Below, in pieces: positions 1 to 12,534 of a stretch of 64,000 nt of DNA (the stretch's first letter is position 1; each line of letters begins with the position of its first letter). The notes below the pieces were generated by a model. It searched no databases, had not been told where the DNA came from, and saw only the letters and a list, made by a program, of their open reading frames with translations. Location of the stretch: the NCBI GenBank assembly GCA_014706385.1, contig JACGZH010000010.1, forward strand, positions 124,001 through 188,000, in the 5' to 3' direction. The stretch is from Phaffia rhodozyma. Its lineage: Eukaryota > Basidiomycota > Tremellomycetes > Cystofilobasidiales > Mrakiaceae. Both the position numbers and the translations under genes were made by a program.

Positions 1-666
1 GACCTGTGACGAAACGAGAATAAGAGCGGATCTAACAGGCTAAGCTCCTACGGATTATGTTCTCTGCTTGTCATCTCATGATCTTTTCTTCATTTTTCTT
101 GATGATTCTCTCATGTATCTTCATATTTTTGTGAGATTTTGTCCGTGTGCTTTGTTGTCTTCTCTTCTCTTTTGGTCTGGCCATCGCTCTGTCGTTATCT
201 TGTATCCCTTCTGGACTCGTCCAGATAGGCAACTCTGTATTCTTAATAATCACACCTTTCCCTTCTCGCTTTTTAACCTCTCTCGGATTGTCATCCATTG
301 ATTTCACTCTTTATTGTTCTTCTTACTAATCTCAATTTCTACTCGGTCTCCTATGCTGTCACCTTGTGTAGTCTATATGATGTACAACGTCTGAAAGAAG
401 AGAGGGGCTTTCTACAACATAGTTGAAGAGAATAAGCAAGGACTCACAATAGTAGAAGTCGTGTCAGGTTCGCGTCAGTTCCAGAATTTTTTTCAATCTT
501 TCCTCCTCCCAATTTCTTCGCCTTCTCCTTCTCTTTCACTCGACCCTTGCTCTCTTTATCCCCTTCTCCTCTTTTTCTCTCTACATCACAAAAAAGGGTC
601 CCTTGATCCAGTTCTTCAAAGGCTGGAGGACTTCTCTACTCTAAAAAAAGAAAAGGAAAGCCAAAA
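1..666. other. Upstream region of RPA190, no gene seen
   Basis: Pyrimidine-rich sequence on the + strand, especially 470-600, typical of a leader or promoter in this genome. Short open frames occur on both strands but none has recognisable motifs or plausible exon structure. The leader ends in an A-rich stretch just before the RPA190 start codon. Confidence 0.6.
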
Positions 667-3600
667 ATGGATATCTCTCGATCCCTTCCCTCGACGCCCC
701 AGTCGATCTCGTTCTCCTTCCTCTCGACGGAGGATATCCAGAGGATTTCCGTCAAACAGATTGTCAACCCGATTCTGTTTGATAACCTGTCAAGGCCGAC
801 TATTGGAGGCCTCTACGATCCTGCTCTTGGTCCTATGGAGAAGGGAGACGTGTAGGTTCTCTTTCATCTCTCTTCTTCGTCCCAACACAAATCTTTCTTC
901 GCGTCATAGGAAACTGGCTCTCTAACGCTCTCTTCACTTCTTTTATCATCACTACGTTGGTCTTGCTTGGACACATTGGCACCAGCTGCTCTACTTGCCG
1001 ACTAACTTCCTTTGACTGTCCTGGTCATTTTGGTCACATCACTCTCTCCACTCCAGTTTACCACCCTCTCTTTTTTACACAGTGCTACAACCTCATTCGA
1101 CAGACGTGCATGTTCTGCCACAAGCTGAGGAATCCGGCTGCAGAGGTCAGATCTTTGACCAAGATAGATCCTTCTTATCAAGCAGTGTATTAGACTTACA
1201 TCTTGCTTCTTCTGCTCAAACTTTCTCCAGATTTCTAGATTTGTCGGCCGGTTGACTTTACTTGATCATGGTCTTCTCTCCGAGGCAATCCAACTAGGAA
1301 ACATGCACGCTGTCGTTGTCGCTCCGAATGAGAAGGGCAAGTCGACTGCCGATGATTCCGAGTCGGAAGATGGTGAACAAGGAAAGGTCTCTGAGACCGA
1401 GCCCATGTTCATTAAGCGAGTAGAGGAGTTTGTTCGAGCCAGTTTGGCGACTGTCAAGGCTCCTTCCAGTGGAAACAAGCGGGACGCCTACAAGGACGAT
1501 CTTGTCTATAACGAAAGGAAGAAGCTCATTTCTGAATTCTCTAAGAGAGGTTATAAGAAGTGCCACAGTTGTAAAGCGTAAGTCGTCTACTTTTCTTTGT
1601 ATTCTGGTTGCTACAAATTAGTAGATCTTTTTCTGACTGGGATTGTGAGGATGCGCTCTATTCTTCTAGTTTCGCTCACACCTATCGAAAGGAAGGATCC
1701 ACCAAGATCATCGAGTACGAGCTTGGTGCTAAGAACGACGCTATTCACGCCGCTACCGGAAAGGTTCGACCCAATGTTCTTCAAATCGAACGCTATATTG
1801 CCAATAGGAAATCTGGGGCCATCATTCATGATGACGCTGGCTACCAGGTTGGTCCCTCCACCGGAAAGGGTGCTGGATCTGATTCAGAATCGGAAGCTGA
1901 GGAAGCCAACGAAGATATTGAGATGGAAGATGAGGAGGCTCAGTTGGAAAGAGCTAAGGAGGCCGGGTCCAAGAAGAGGAAGGAGAGGGTGATGTCTAGT
2001 GAGGAGGCTAGGGCCCACCTTCGAATGCTGTTCAAGAATGAGCCTCTCATTACTTCCCTCATCTATGGAGGCCATGGTCCGTTCACCAAGAAGACGGTCA
2101 CTTCGACAGCTCCCTCAGCCAAGCTCATCCCGGCTTACAAGGCGCTCCCTCCGGCGTCGGCTGATATGTTCTTCATGTCGCTAGTCCCAGTACCTCCGAC
2201 TCGGTTCCGTCCTGCCTCCAAAATGGGCGACCTTACCTTTGAAAACTCTCAAAACGACTATCTCAATAAGATTCTCCAAACTTCTTATCGCATAAGAGAT
2301 TTGACTGCCCAGCTCACGGCCGGTACATCGAAGCCTAAGGCAGGGGAGACCGTGGGGTTATTGATGGATTTAGAGGAGAGAACCCGAGTGTATGGTTTGT
2401 TGTTAGGCGCTTTAGTCCAACTACAGATTGACGTAAACAGTTTCATCGATAGCAGTAAGAACCCGACAATCATCCGTGGAGGAGGTCCCCCGCCTAACGG
2501 TGTCAAGCAGGTCTTAGAAAAGAAGGAGGGTCTGTTCCGAAAGCACATGATGGTGAGTGTGTTCAGTCAATCGAGATTATCGTTCTGTCCTGTCAGCTTA
2601 CCGTGAGCCATTATCTATCTGTAGGGTAAACGAGTCAACTACGCTGCTCGATCGGTCATTTCTCCTGATATCAACCTTGAGACCAATGAAATTGGTGTTC
2701 CTCCTGTCTTTGCCATCAAGCTTACCTTCCCTGAGCCTGTGACCATTCACAACATTAACCAAATGAGACAGGCCGTCATCAACGGACCATCGACGTATCC
2801 TGGTGCTTCCATGATTGTAAACGAAGATGGAACTCGAATTGCACTTGTTCGTTTCTCTACTTTCTGTTCCTTCTTGCGTTTCTCTTATAATAACCTGGAA
2901 GCTCAATTTCTTCTCATTTTTGACCTTCGTAGGATCGAATGACCCTCGAGCAGCGAACTGCTTTGGCTAATCAGCTGCTTACCCCTCAAGAAGGTTCCTA
3001 CTCACTCGCTCAAGGTGGACTGTCCACTCGAACTCAAGTTATCAACAAAAAGGTTTTCAGACACCTTCGAGATGGAGATATATTATTGCTCAACCGACAG
3101 CCTACACTCCACAAGCCTTCAATGATGGCTCATAAGGCCAGAGTATTGTTGGGAGAAAAGACTATCCGAATGCACTACGCCAATTGGTCAGTCACTATGT
3201 TGTCGTCTCAGATGTGGGTCAGACGTACGGCTATCTAACTGAGCATTCATTGTCTTGTCTCCCCTTCTTTGCAGTAACTCATACAACGCCGATTTCGATG
3301 GAGATGAGATGAACATCCATTTTGCTCGTGAGTTTCATTTGTTTGCGAAGACGGACACGATGATTTAACTAACAATGCGCGTATATTACACCGCCGTCTT
3401 TAGAATCTCAAACTGCCCGAGCTGAGGCCTATAACATCGCCAACACCGACAACCAGTACTTGGTGCCCACATCTGGTCAGCCTCTTCGAGGTTTGATTCA
3501 GGATCATGTCGTTGCGGGTACATGGATGTGCTCCAAGGGAAGTTTCTTCACTCGAGAGCAGTATCATCAGTTGCTATATGGTGCTCTCAGGACAGAGGAG

Positions 3601-6600
3601 GACTACTGCTCGTCTGGAAAGATCGTTACCGTTCCTCCTACGATTTGGAAGCCCCAGCCTCTCTGGACCGGAAAACAACTTATTACTACTCTCCTCTTGA
3701 ATATCAAACCGCTGAACGCTAAGGGTCTGAACCTTGAGTCTAAGAACAAGGTTAAGAACGAGCTTTGGGGTCCTCACTCGAAGGATAATGACGTGCTCTT
3801 CATGGATGGAGAACTCCTTATTGGTATCCTTGACAAGAGTCAATTCGGAGCGTCTTCCTATGGTCTTGTTCATTCTTGTTTTGAAGTCTATGGTGCCGAG
3901 ACCGCCGGGAAGGTTCTTAGTGTTCTTAGTCGACTATTCACTAAATACCTTCAGCATGACGCATTTTCCTGCCGAATGGACGATTTGGTACTCACCGCTG
4001 CTGGAGAAAACGAGCGGAAGGAGCTGCTTTCTCAGATTGATGCCGACGGAAAGAAGGTCGCTATCTCTTATGTCGGACTTGGAGAAGACGCTGATCCGGA
4101 GGATCCGGATGTTAAGCATAACCTACAGATTCGATTGGAAGAGATTCTTCGGGATGACCGACTTATGGCTGGTCTCGATAATGTGATGCAGGCTCGATTT
4201 GGTCAAACCACTACCAAAGTCAATGCTACACTTAACCCTCACCGATTGGTCAAGCCCTTCCCGCACAACAACATGCAAATGATGACGGTGTCTGGAGCCA
4301 AGGGTTCTGCTACGAACGCTACTATGATTTCATCTGTGCTTGGTCAGCAGTCTCTAGAAGGTCGTCGAGTGCCGACTATGGTGTCTGGAAAGACCCTTCC
4401 CTCATTCAAGCCTTTTGAGACCGCCGCCCGAGCCGGAGGTTATGTTGCGAACCGGTTCTTGACGGGCATTCGACCCCAGGAGTACTACTTCCATTGTATG
4501 TCCGGTCGAGAGGGTCTGATCGATACAGCCGTCAAGACAAGTCGATCCGGTTACCTACAGCGATGTTTGATCAAACATTTGGAAGGTATTCGAGTTCACT
4601 ACGATCACACTGTTCGAGATTCCGACTCGTCCGTTATCCAGTTCCATTATGGAGAGGATTCGCTTGATGTTACTAAGCAGGCTCATCTCGACCCTAAGCA
4701 GTTCGCCTTCAACATCGCCAACTCCGAATCCCTCCTTCAGCGATATGACGCCGCCGCTCTCAATGGTCGAATGGATGAGGAGACCGCAGTGGCCCACATG
4801 AAGAAGGCCGCTAGAAAGCCTAGAAAGTACGACCCGGCACTCTCGATCTACTCCCCGTCGTTGTACTTCGGAAGTACAGGAGAAAAATATGCTGCTTCTG
4901 TTGATGAGTACATCGAGAAAAACCCGAACAACCTGATCATCACAAAGGCCAAGAAGGGAGCGGAGGCGAGCAAGCAGTCTCCTTGGGCTATTCAGAAGCA
5001 AAAATTCAAGGGAATGATGAACCTTCGATACATTAAGGCGATGATTGATCCGGGAGAAGCTGTCGGTTTACTTGCTGCTCAGGGGTGAGTTTCTATTCTG
5101 TGTTACCTGAAGATATTCTGTTATCGTTCTCTGAATTGTATAGTATCGCTTATCAACATCATTGCCATCTGTGTATATATAGTGTGGGAGAACCGTCGAC
5201 GCAAATGACATTGAACACTTTCCATTTAGCTGGTCACGGAGCCGCCAACGTTACGCTTGGTATTCCTCGTCTACGAGAGTTGGTCATGACCGCGTCCTCA
5301 AAACCAAAGACGCCTTCGATGAAGCTTCCGATATACGACGCTGTTCGAGACGACGACCTGAACATGTTTATCAAGAACACCAAGAAGGTCACTCTTTCCG
5401 AACTTGTCGAGAAGGTCACAGTCACAGAACGACTGACAAACAAGACTCAATCAAACGGATACTCCCGATCCAGAGAGTACACCGTGCTTCTTGATCTGTT
5501 CCCTAAAGAGGAATACCTAGAAGAACATGATTTGACTCCGAACCAGATTCTGGAGGCTCTACCTACCTCCTTTGCTCCTCATGTTCGAAATGAAATTCTT
5601 CGAGAACTCAAAGATGTGAGCAAGATGATGAAGAACGATTTAGAAGGTGTTGGTAAGGGCTCCGCCGTTCGAATTCCTAAGGGGGCTGTTGATGAAAACC
5701 TCGATACCTCCGTCGAGGACAAGGGCGAAGACGCTGGAGATGATGCCGAGTCAGATATCGGGGACGGAGATGCCGACGATGTTAAGAGGGCTTCGAAGTC
5801 TAAGGAGATGACATCGTACGAAGATGACGACGAGTCCGGGTCTGAGCCTGATTTAGACGACATCGAGGGTGCCTTCCCTGCAGATGAGGATGAAGGAGAA
5901 GCTGCCGCTGCTGCCGCCGCCGAGAACCACGCGGCGATGTCCGCCCGATACGAGGAGATTCAGACTCAATTCATCACGGTTGCCAAATATGTGTCATCCT
6001 TCAGCTTTGACCGGAAGGAAGGCCGATCGTGTGAATTCCAGATTTCTGTAAGGCTATTCACTCTTCCTTATCGATTTCTAATTGTTGTTCTCTGTTGGTG
6101 AGTCATAAAGAAGTAGCACACTAACAGCTTGGCGCTCTTATTCTTCTAGTTCCCCGGAGACTCTCAGAAGCTTCTTATTGTCGATGTGATGGAGAGATGT
6201 TGCAGAAAGGCGGTTATTCATCAGGTACCAGACATCTCTCGGGCCATCAGGTTACGTACGGGAAGCGGAGACGATGAAGCTTGGGAGCACGGAAAAGTAA
6301 GTTCCCTCTGGCTTCTACCCTTGTTCCATCAGACCGAAGCTTATCCGCTTTTCTCTTTATGTAGCGAACGCTTTTGACTGAGGGATCGAATTTCCAAGCG
6401 ATGTGGGAGCATGCAAATGAGCTCGTAGATTTGAACTATATTCGATCGAATGATATCGCCGCCATTCTTCACACTTATGGAGTCGAGGCCGCTCGAGCAA
6501 GTATCATCCGAGAAGTCTCGGGAGTATTCGGCGTCTATGCGATCACCATCAACTTCCGACATCTGTCACTTATAGCAGATTACATGGTGAATTTCTCTTA

Positions 6601-6902
6601 TTATTCCCTTAGGACTAGAACCGACACTAACAGAACTCGTTTTTCCTTCTGCAACGCACTAGACTCACGAGGGAGGTTATAAGCCATTCAACCGAACTGG
6701 TATCTCCTCAAAGTCCTCTCCGCTTCTCAAGGCTTCGTTTGAGACGACTATGGCGTTCTTGTCTGAAGCTACATTGCACGGAGACTTTGATGATCTTAAG
6801 TCGCCTAGTGCAAACATTGTGATGGGTAAACCCAGTGTGAATGGAACGGCCGTGTTTGACATTCTCACACCGGTAGACGCTTTCGTTCAAGCTGAGGCAT
6901 GA
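667..6902 (+). CDS. RPA190: DNA-directed RNA polymerase I largest subunit
   Basis: Catalytic largest subunit of RNA polymerase I, which transcribes 35S rDNA in the nucleolus. Twelve exons: 667-851, 986-1145, 1231-1577, 1670-2552, 2625-2846, 2933-3186, 3275-3327, 3404-5084, 5183-6047, 6150-6296, 6365-6586 and 6663-6902, giving 1752 aa (yeast Rpa190 is 1664). The N-terminal zinc clamp starts with CSTC near residue 63 and continues with CPGHFGHI. The Mg-binding [10 protein letters not shown] motif is at about 688-697, split by the intron at 3187-3274. [20 protein letters not shown] spans the exon 8/9 junction. A long acidic stretch at about 1435-1500, coded by 5700-5900, fits the Pol I-specific insertion in the jaw. 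The start was chosen because MDIS begins the family N-terminus. Identity is secure. Individual splice sites are inferred from motif continuity, and the lengths close in frame. Confidence 0.96.
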
Positions 6903-7466
6903 CGGACTTAGATATGGCCTGTGGATGATTTGTTTGCGATTATTGGTGTGGGTGTGCATGTAAGTTGTCCAGCAAGGACAACTTACAATCTCTTTCTTTT
7001 CTCTATATTTGACTTTTCACTTATGTTATAACTATGAGTTTTACTATGACCTGGGAAATACTTGATGATGAAGCGCATGAGCTTGGAAAAATGGGGAGAA
7101 TGAGAGGGAAAAGCTATTATTGAATCTGTTAAAACCTCACTGGACTTCATGGGTGCAATGAACTTTTCGCCTTATCATTTGTTTCCAATCCAAACCTCAC
7201 TAGTTTCTCAATCCATTTTACTGAAACACCTGGGTGGTGTGTATATGGTTTGGGAAACCAGGATAACAGAAGGGAAACCCGCTAGAAAATTTATAGCTCT
7301 TCGGAAAGAAAGCCTTGGGACTTCGCGCAAATAGAGGGGGGCAGATGATGTCTCAAGAAGAGATTACAAATAACAGATGAAATTATGTCAAGACTGCTGA
7401 AACTCCAACAACCCTTGACTAAGTTTTTGCCTTATTAGGAAAATATGTTTTCAGTATGTACAATGT
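6903..7466. other. Intergenic, 3' flank of RPA190
   Basis: AT-rich DNA between the RPA190 stop codon and the tRNA. No coding frame, repeat or RNA gene is recognised. Confidence 0.6.
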
Positions 7467-7565
7467 GGACGAATGGCCGAGTGGTCTAAGGCGGTGCTTT
7501 TAAGATCCACACGATCCTAAACAGCCCTATCTTCGGATGCGTGGGTTCGAACCCCACTTCGTTCA
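7467..7565 (+). tRNA. tRNA-Leu (anticodon UAA) with a 17-nt intron
   Basis: A type II tRNA. The 7-bp acceptor stem pairs GGACGAA with TTCGTTC, followed by discriminator A. The D arm reads GGCCGAGTGGTCTAAGGC. The T arm is GTGGG-TTCGAAC-CCCAC, and a long variable arm precedes it. Anticodon TAA lies at 7501-7503. A 17-nt intron is inferred at about 7505-7521, directly after position 37, the canonical place; removing it leaves an 82-nt tRNA. With this intron the anticodon stem keeps four of five pairs, with one T-C mismatch at positions 28/42. The B box GGTTCGAACC is intact. It lies alone between two protein genes. Confidence 0.88.
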
Positions 7566-7908
7566 TTTTTCTCTTTTGAAACACCTCTCCTGAACATTTT
7601 TTGCAGCGTCCATCTTGAGTTCTGAGATAGATTAAGATTTAAATAGATTAAAAAAACCACAATGCATGCATGGACTAGATAATTTTTATTTCCCTCCTAT
7701 TTTTACTCCTTCCATGATGACTAGAGATGATGATAGGGCATATCCAACGGCCACTTGGATTGATCAGAATTACGTTGTAGGCCGAGCATTGCAATCAAAC
7801 GCGTAATAGACGCGTTCGTGTAATTCTTTTATTAAAGCTTTCCCGTTCCCCTAATCTTTCTCATTCAACCCCTTTTCCTTATCGAGTATCTCCCTTTTTG
7901 AACAGAAT
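7566..7908. other. Intergenic, tRNA to RecQ helicase
   Basis: A T-rich stretch just after the tRNA (7566-7576) can serve as a Pol III terminator. The rest is AT-rich and becomes pyrimidine-rich near the helicase start codon. No gene is seen. Confidence 0.55.
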
Positions 7909-10900
7909 ATGTCCGACGACGAGTTTGACGTTCTAGAATTCTCTGAAAATGACCTTGGTATGCGCCTTCTCTCAATGTCTCTCTGTAAGCTTTCATTCGA
8001 CTTAACAGAGTATCTAACTCATGCATGGCTTGACACAACGAAGCCGCTATCGATCATCTGATGACAAAACATTCTTCGATAATCCAGGCTGAGAAAGTCT
8101 TGCATAATGTCTTTGGTGTATGTTCATTCCAATCCCATTCTTAGTGGCATGAAGTTCAGAAAGCTGACTCTCGCCGCTGGGTTTAAATGGTTCTCTAGTA
8201 TTCCGAGTTCCGGCTGCTTCAATTACAGGTCGTCGAGCAGCTTTTAGTCCAAAAGAAGAGCGCTTTGGTCTTGTTTCCTACAGGAGGAGGGAAGTCTTTA
8301 TGTTTGTTAGTTCCTCGTCAGTCAACTAAACAGACAAAAAAGTCTATTAGCTCGGTCTGCTGATGGGTTATTTGCACTGGACGAGTGTTTTCTATGAATC
8401 AATGAACACAGTCAAGTACCCGCACTCTGTATGCCCGGCCTTACTATCGTTGTCAGCCCGTTGATCAGTTTAATGAGTGAGCACGTTCGAGATGCATGTC
8501 AATATCTTCAGCCTTTGTTCCTGAATACACCACTTTCTCTCCTCTTCAAGAGGATCAAGTTGATACACTACGTCAGAAAGGTGTCGCTGCGGCGCAACTA
8601 GATTCTACGCTTACATGGGAGGAATCCAACCAGGTTAAGGATTCCATTCGTAACGGATCTCTCAAGATTCTTTATGTTGCACCAGAACGGCTCAGCAATG
8701 AAGGATTCCATGAGCTGATAGCGGATGTGCATGTCAGGTAGGCACCCATTGGCTGAGTAACAGTGAGGTTACACGCTCAAGAAATCTCCTGGCTCATCGA
8801 CCTCCCAACCTTGGATTTTGGACAACAAAGCTGCGTGGCCGTAGATGAATCGCATTGCGTGTCCGAGTGGGGAGCTGTTTGTCCCCATATTTTGCTGTGG
8901 ACGACACTCCATCCTTCTGACAAAATGATACTGACAGACTTACTTAATAACCGTTCCCTCATTCTCTAGTCTTTTCGACCCGAATACCTCAAAGTGGCGC
9001 GATTTGTTAAAGAAATTAAAGCCGATATTGTTTTATGCCTGACAGCTACCGCTACACCAGAGGTTTGTAAAGAGCTTGTCCTAGTAGTGGAGTCAAGTTT
9101 TGTGTGAGAACACATCAGTTCTTACTTGTCTTGATCTGTTGGTTAGGTTGCAAAGGATATTTGTGAAGAATTTGATATTGATTATAATTCTGGAGTCTTT
9201 AAAGTAGGTACTTCGAATAATCTCTTTCTGGCTCATCATTTTTCTGATAAGTGTTGATTTAACCTCAATACACGTCTCTTGCTAGACTGCTGTCTTCCGG
9301 TATGGACTTTTTGTGGAACTCCTGTTCTCAACTCGAATGTCAAACTCAGTAATTCTCTACAACCTGCTTTCAGACCGAATCTGAATCTGAAGGTCTTGCA
9401 AGCCAATTCCCTAGATGATAAGATCGCTCAGATAGTACCCATTTTGCGATCACGTACCGGGTGAGTGTCATCATTATTATCTTTCCATATGACCAAAGAC
9501 ATATGCTAAAGATCAATGTAACGTCCAAACACTAGCCCTGCCATCATATATGTTTCCCTACAACGTAATTGCCAAGAGGTTGCAGATCTCTTAAACTCTG
9601 CCGGCATTCCGGGCGCAAGATGTTATCATGGTGGCTTGACGGTCGATCAGAAGAAAGCCGAACAAGAATTGTTCATGCAAGGTAGAGATCTGATTGTTGT
9701 GGCTACCATCGCCGTTAGTATGGTTTTCCACAATAAAGCACCCGTCCTATCGTGTTCTGATGAAAAGCCAGACGGTAGTATATATGTCTTAGAATCTGAT
9801 GTAATAACTAACAAATTGAGACTTCTTCCCTCTTCTTCTCTTTTCTTACTGGGCCTTGTATTAGTTCGGAATGGGCGTCGACAAGTCGAATATCCGAATC
9901 GTAGCTCACTTTAATTTCTGTCAATGTAAGGACTACGTGTTTTCTATTTTTCCTTTGTTCAAATTGACTCGACTTGACTTTAAATGTTGTATCAAATACA
10001 TGTCTCATTGGCGTGGTAGCGCTCGAGTCATACAGGTATCGTTCCATTGCATCAAGAAAACAGGTTGAAGAGGAAGCGTAAGGGACTTATTTCCTCTTTG
10101 TTCATAGCCAGGAAGTGGGTAGAGCCGGTCGAGATGGCTTTCCATCAGATTGTTATCTAGTACGACCATCATTTCTCTATGTCTTCCAGTCTGATTCTCT
10201 TGATAGAGCTCCTTGCTAATCGCAACCTTTCGTGTCTCTCTCGAGTTAACAGTTCCTCCACAATCCCGATCTGGCAGTACGTACTCGATGGTTCTTGGTT
10301 GTTGTTTTTTTTTGTATACACGCTACAACTGGTTGTCTTGTGCTTCACCTGCGTAGGTCATGGAAGGATTTGCTCGAGGAGATACGCCGTCTCGACGATC
10401 CGTGCATTCGTAAGCCAACACCCATGTTCAGCTGCATAACCACTGAACCTACGCCCGCTCATTCGCTCCATTCGATTAATGTCCCTCTATCAGCTGGCTA
10501 ACCGAAATGTGCGCATTAGGTGACAACCCCTGTGATCCAGGTATGTCCTGGTTGCTTCTGTCATCAACTGCTCATACAGGGCCCTCACTCACCTAGACAC
10601 GTAAAATCATAGGCGTCATCTCTATCTCGGGCTATCGACAGAGTGCCGAGTGAGTTTTGGCATATAATATCTGCCATTATTTCCACCGATACCGCTGAGA
10701 GACTTTATGTTTTTCTGCCCCGGTTATGATAGTCACGATCTTCGACCGACTCAGTTAGGGATCATGAATGCTCAACTCGAACTAGACTATAAATACATCC
10801 GATCATTGACCCCCGGCTATCTCGAGTACGCTATTCAAGCAACTTCCAGTCAAGGCTGGGCGGAGGTAATAGCCGATCGATCACACGAAGCAATCTTGAT

Positions 10901-12303
10901 TCGGAAGAGATGGAAAGTAGGAAAAGTTTGGCACACAGTACGTTGGTACATACATCAATCTATAATCCGGTGAATTGGAGTATCTGAATTTGTTCAATGT
11001 TTGGAGGATAATTTAGATTGATATCAACTCGACTGCCCGGCAGGGCGATGTATCACGTTCGGTAATTCAGAAGAGGATTAACAGATGGGAGATTAAGTCA
11101 GTGTCTATCGTAGTCTGCTTGAATGCATATATAAGACCCACAGTCGGATGGTCTGAATGTGTTATTTCCTATTCTCTTAGTGGTTGGGTCCGTTGTAAAG
11201 TCGCTCAGGTGTGTAACCGATTCGCGATTGTGAAGCCGTTGCCGTCAGATCGGGAGGAGATCGAGATGCTTGCCGATAAGATATACGATCTAGCTGTTCG
11301 GAGAGAAGAGAAAGATCTAGCAAGAATTCATAAAGTCGTAGAAATGGCTGTAGGGAAATCTTGTAAGCGTCAAGCCCCTCCTATGTATTTGAAGAACGTG
11401 ATGTTATCATTCGACAACCAGGTCGGCTAACGTTATCTGTACTGTAATGATCATCTTTATCTTTCCGTCTAGGCATCCCTCAGTTCTTATCTAAACATGT
11501 ACGTCCAATTTGCAAGTTTCATAGATCATCTTATGTCCGACTCAACTCGTGAAATTACTTCGCAAAGTTTGGTGACGCCATTGGCCCATGCGGGAACTGT
11601 ACACCCTGTACAACCGGCCGGGCAACCAACTTTCCAAGACCATTATTTTCCACAAATATTGCTCCCCCCTCGGCTGCAAAGATTAAAGGTAAGATTCAAT
11701 GAAGCCATCATGCTTCTCTAGTGTTGTTTAGAACAAGGCTTACCTTCTCTTCTTCCGTCGTGGTCGCCTCTCTGAACTTTAGCTGTGTTGGACCATAACC
11801 CTGTAAGGGACGACCCTAGGTGACGCCCTCATTCATATATATATATATATATATATGTAGTCTCTGATACAGGTTATTGCGTCCGGTTTTTGGAACTTCA
11901 GGTTTTTGGCTAAATATGCGTTTGGCATTACGAGTCCTCGAGTAAGGGAACTCAAACTTAGCAAACATCCTACTTTCGGTTCAGTTCGTCTCCTCACCCT
12001 TCACTTTTCTATCTTGCTCGTTTCAATCAACTAATGTCGCATACTGTGAAATCTACGGTTACGGATGAACGAACGAACGTACTGAATCAACAGCTTGACG
12101 ACTGCTTATTCGAAGATATTTTGAAAGCGTTCACTATTCAATGTGACGCCTGCTTCTCCACACCATATCTTCGAAGAAAACCAAGCGTTGTCAGTTCGAG
12201 CCAATTAAAGTTTGGATCCAAGTCGGGCTCAGAATTAGGTAAGATCAAAACGGAAACCAAAGCGGGAGCCAAACATAGCGGGAAGCCATACGCTCGTTCA
12301 TGA
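7909..12303 (+). CDS. RecQ-family ATP-dependent DNA helicase
   Basis: 3'-5' DNA helicase of the RecQ family. Twenty-six exons: 7909-7957, 8044-8117, 8199-8305, 8412-8476, 8551-8737, 8831-8876, 8970-9062, 9147-9203, 9286-9299, 9374-9460, 9536-9713, 9865-9925, 10020-10035, 10108-10159, 10253-10276, 10357-10409, 10494-10540, 10613-10649, 10700-10937, 11017-11096, 11181-11362, 11473-11498, 11568-11688, 11783-11819, 11902-11983 and 12094-12303; 740 aa. Motifs in order: TGGGKS (69-74), DESHC (166-170), LTATATPE (about 200-207), the motif V segment ATIAFGMGVDKS, and QEVGRAGRDG (about 346-355). A winged-helix-like region follows, then a CGNCTPC zinc knuckle (599-605) and a basic tail. No HRDC domain is visible. 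It resembles a fungal RecQ lineage distinct from Sgs1. Every exon junction restores frame and family motifs, so it is probably functional despite its fragmentation. Confidence 0.88.
11836..11858. repeat. (AT)n dinucleotide repeat in a RecQ helicase intron
   Basis: A run of alternating A and T lies inside the intron between helicase exons 24 and 25 (11820-11901). It is a simple microsatellite with no evident function. Confidence 0.85.
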
Positions 12304-12534
12304 CCTTCTTGGCTCAATTCTTGGAATCAAATGAGGATCAAATAGGAAAAAGGGCTTTGATATGTATTCGTGCTTCAGATTTTGTTTATAATGAGACTTT
12401 TCAAAAGCAACAAACAAGGTCTGTATCGAGAGAGCAAAAAGAGAGACATTTCAATCATTCGTCCACGCCCATCATCATCTACCCATCCGGTGAACATGTC
12501 AATTGCAGAAACATAACCAAACGAAATGAGAGTA

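Noticed and set aside
71..307. 78-aa charged minus-strand frame at the left edge
   Set aside because: Complement of a CT-rich leader. Lys/Glu-rich composition is expected by chance there, and no splice context fits.
11820..11901. (AT)n tract as a replication origin or regulatory site
   Set aside because: It lies inside an 82-nt intron and is a simple microsatellite with no other supporting signal.
7909..12303. RecQ helicase as a pseudogene
   Set aside because: Its genomic frames look broken, but splicing 26 exons restores every helicase motif with no leftover stop or frameshift, so decay is unlikely.
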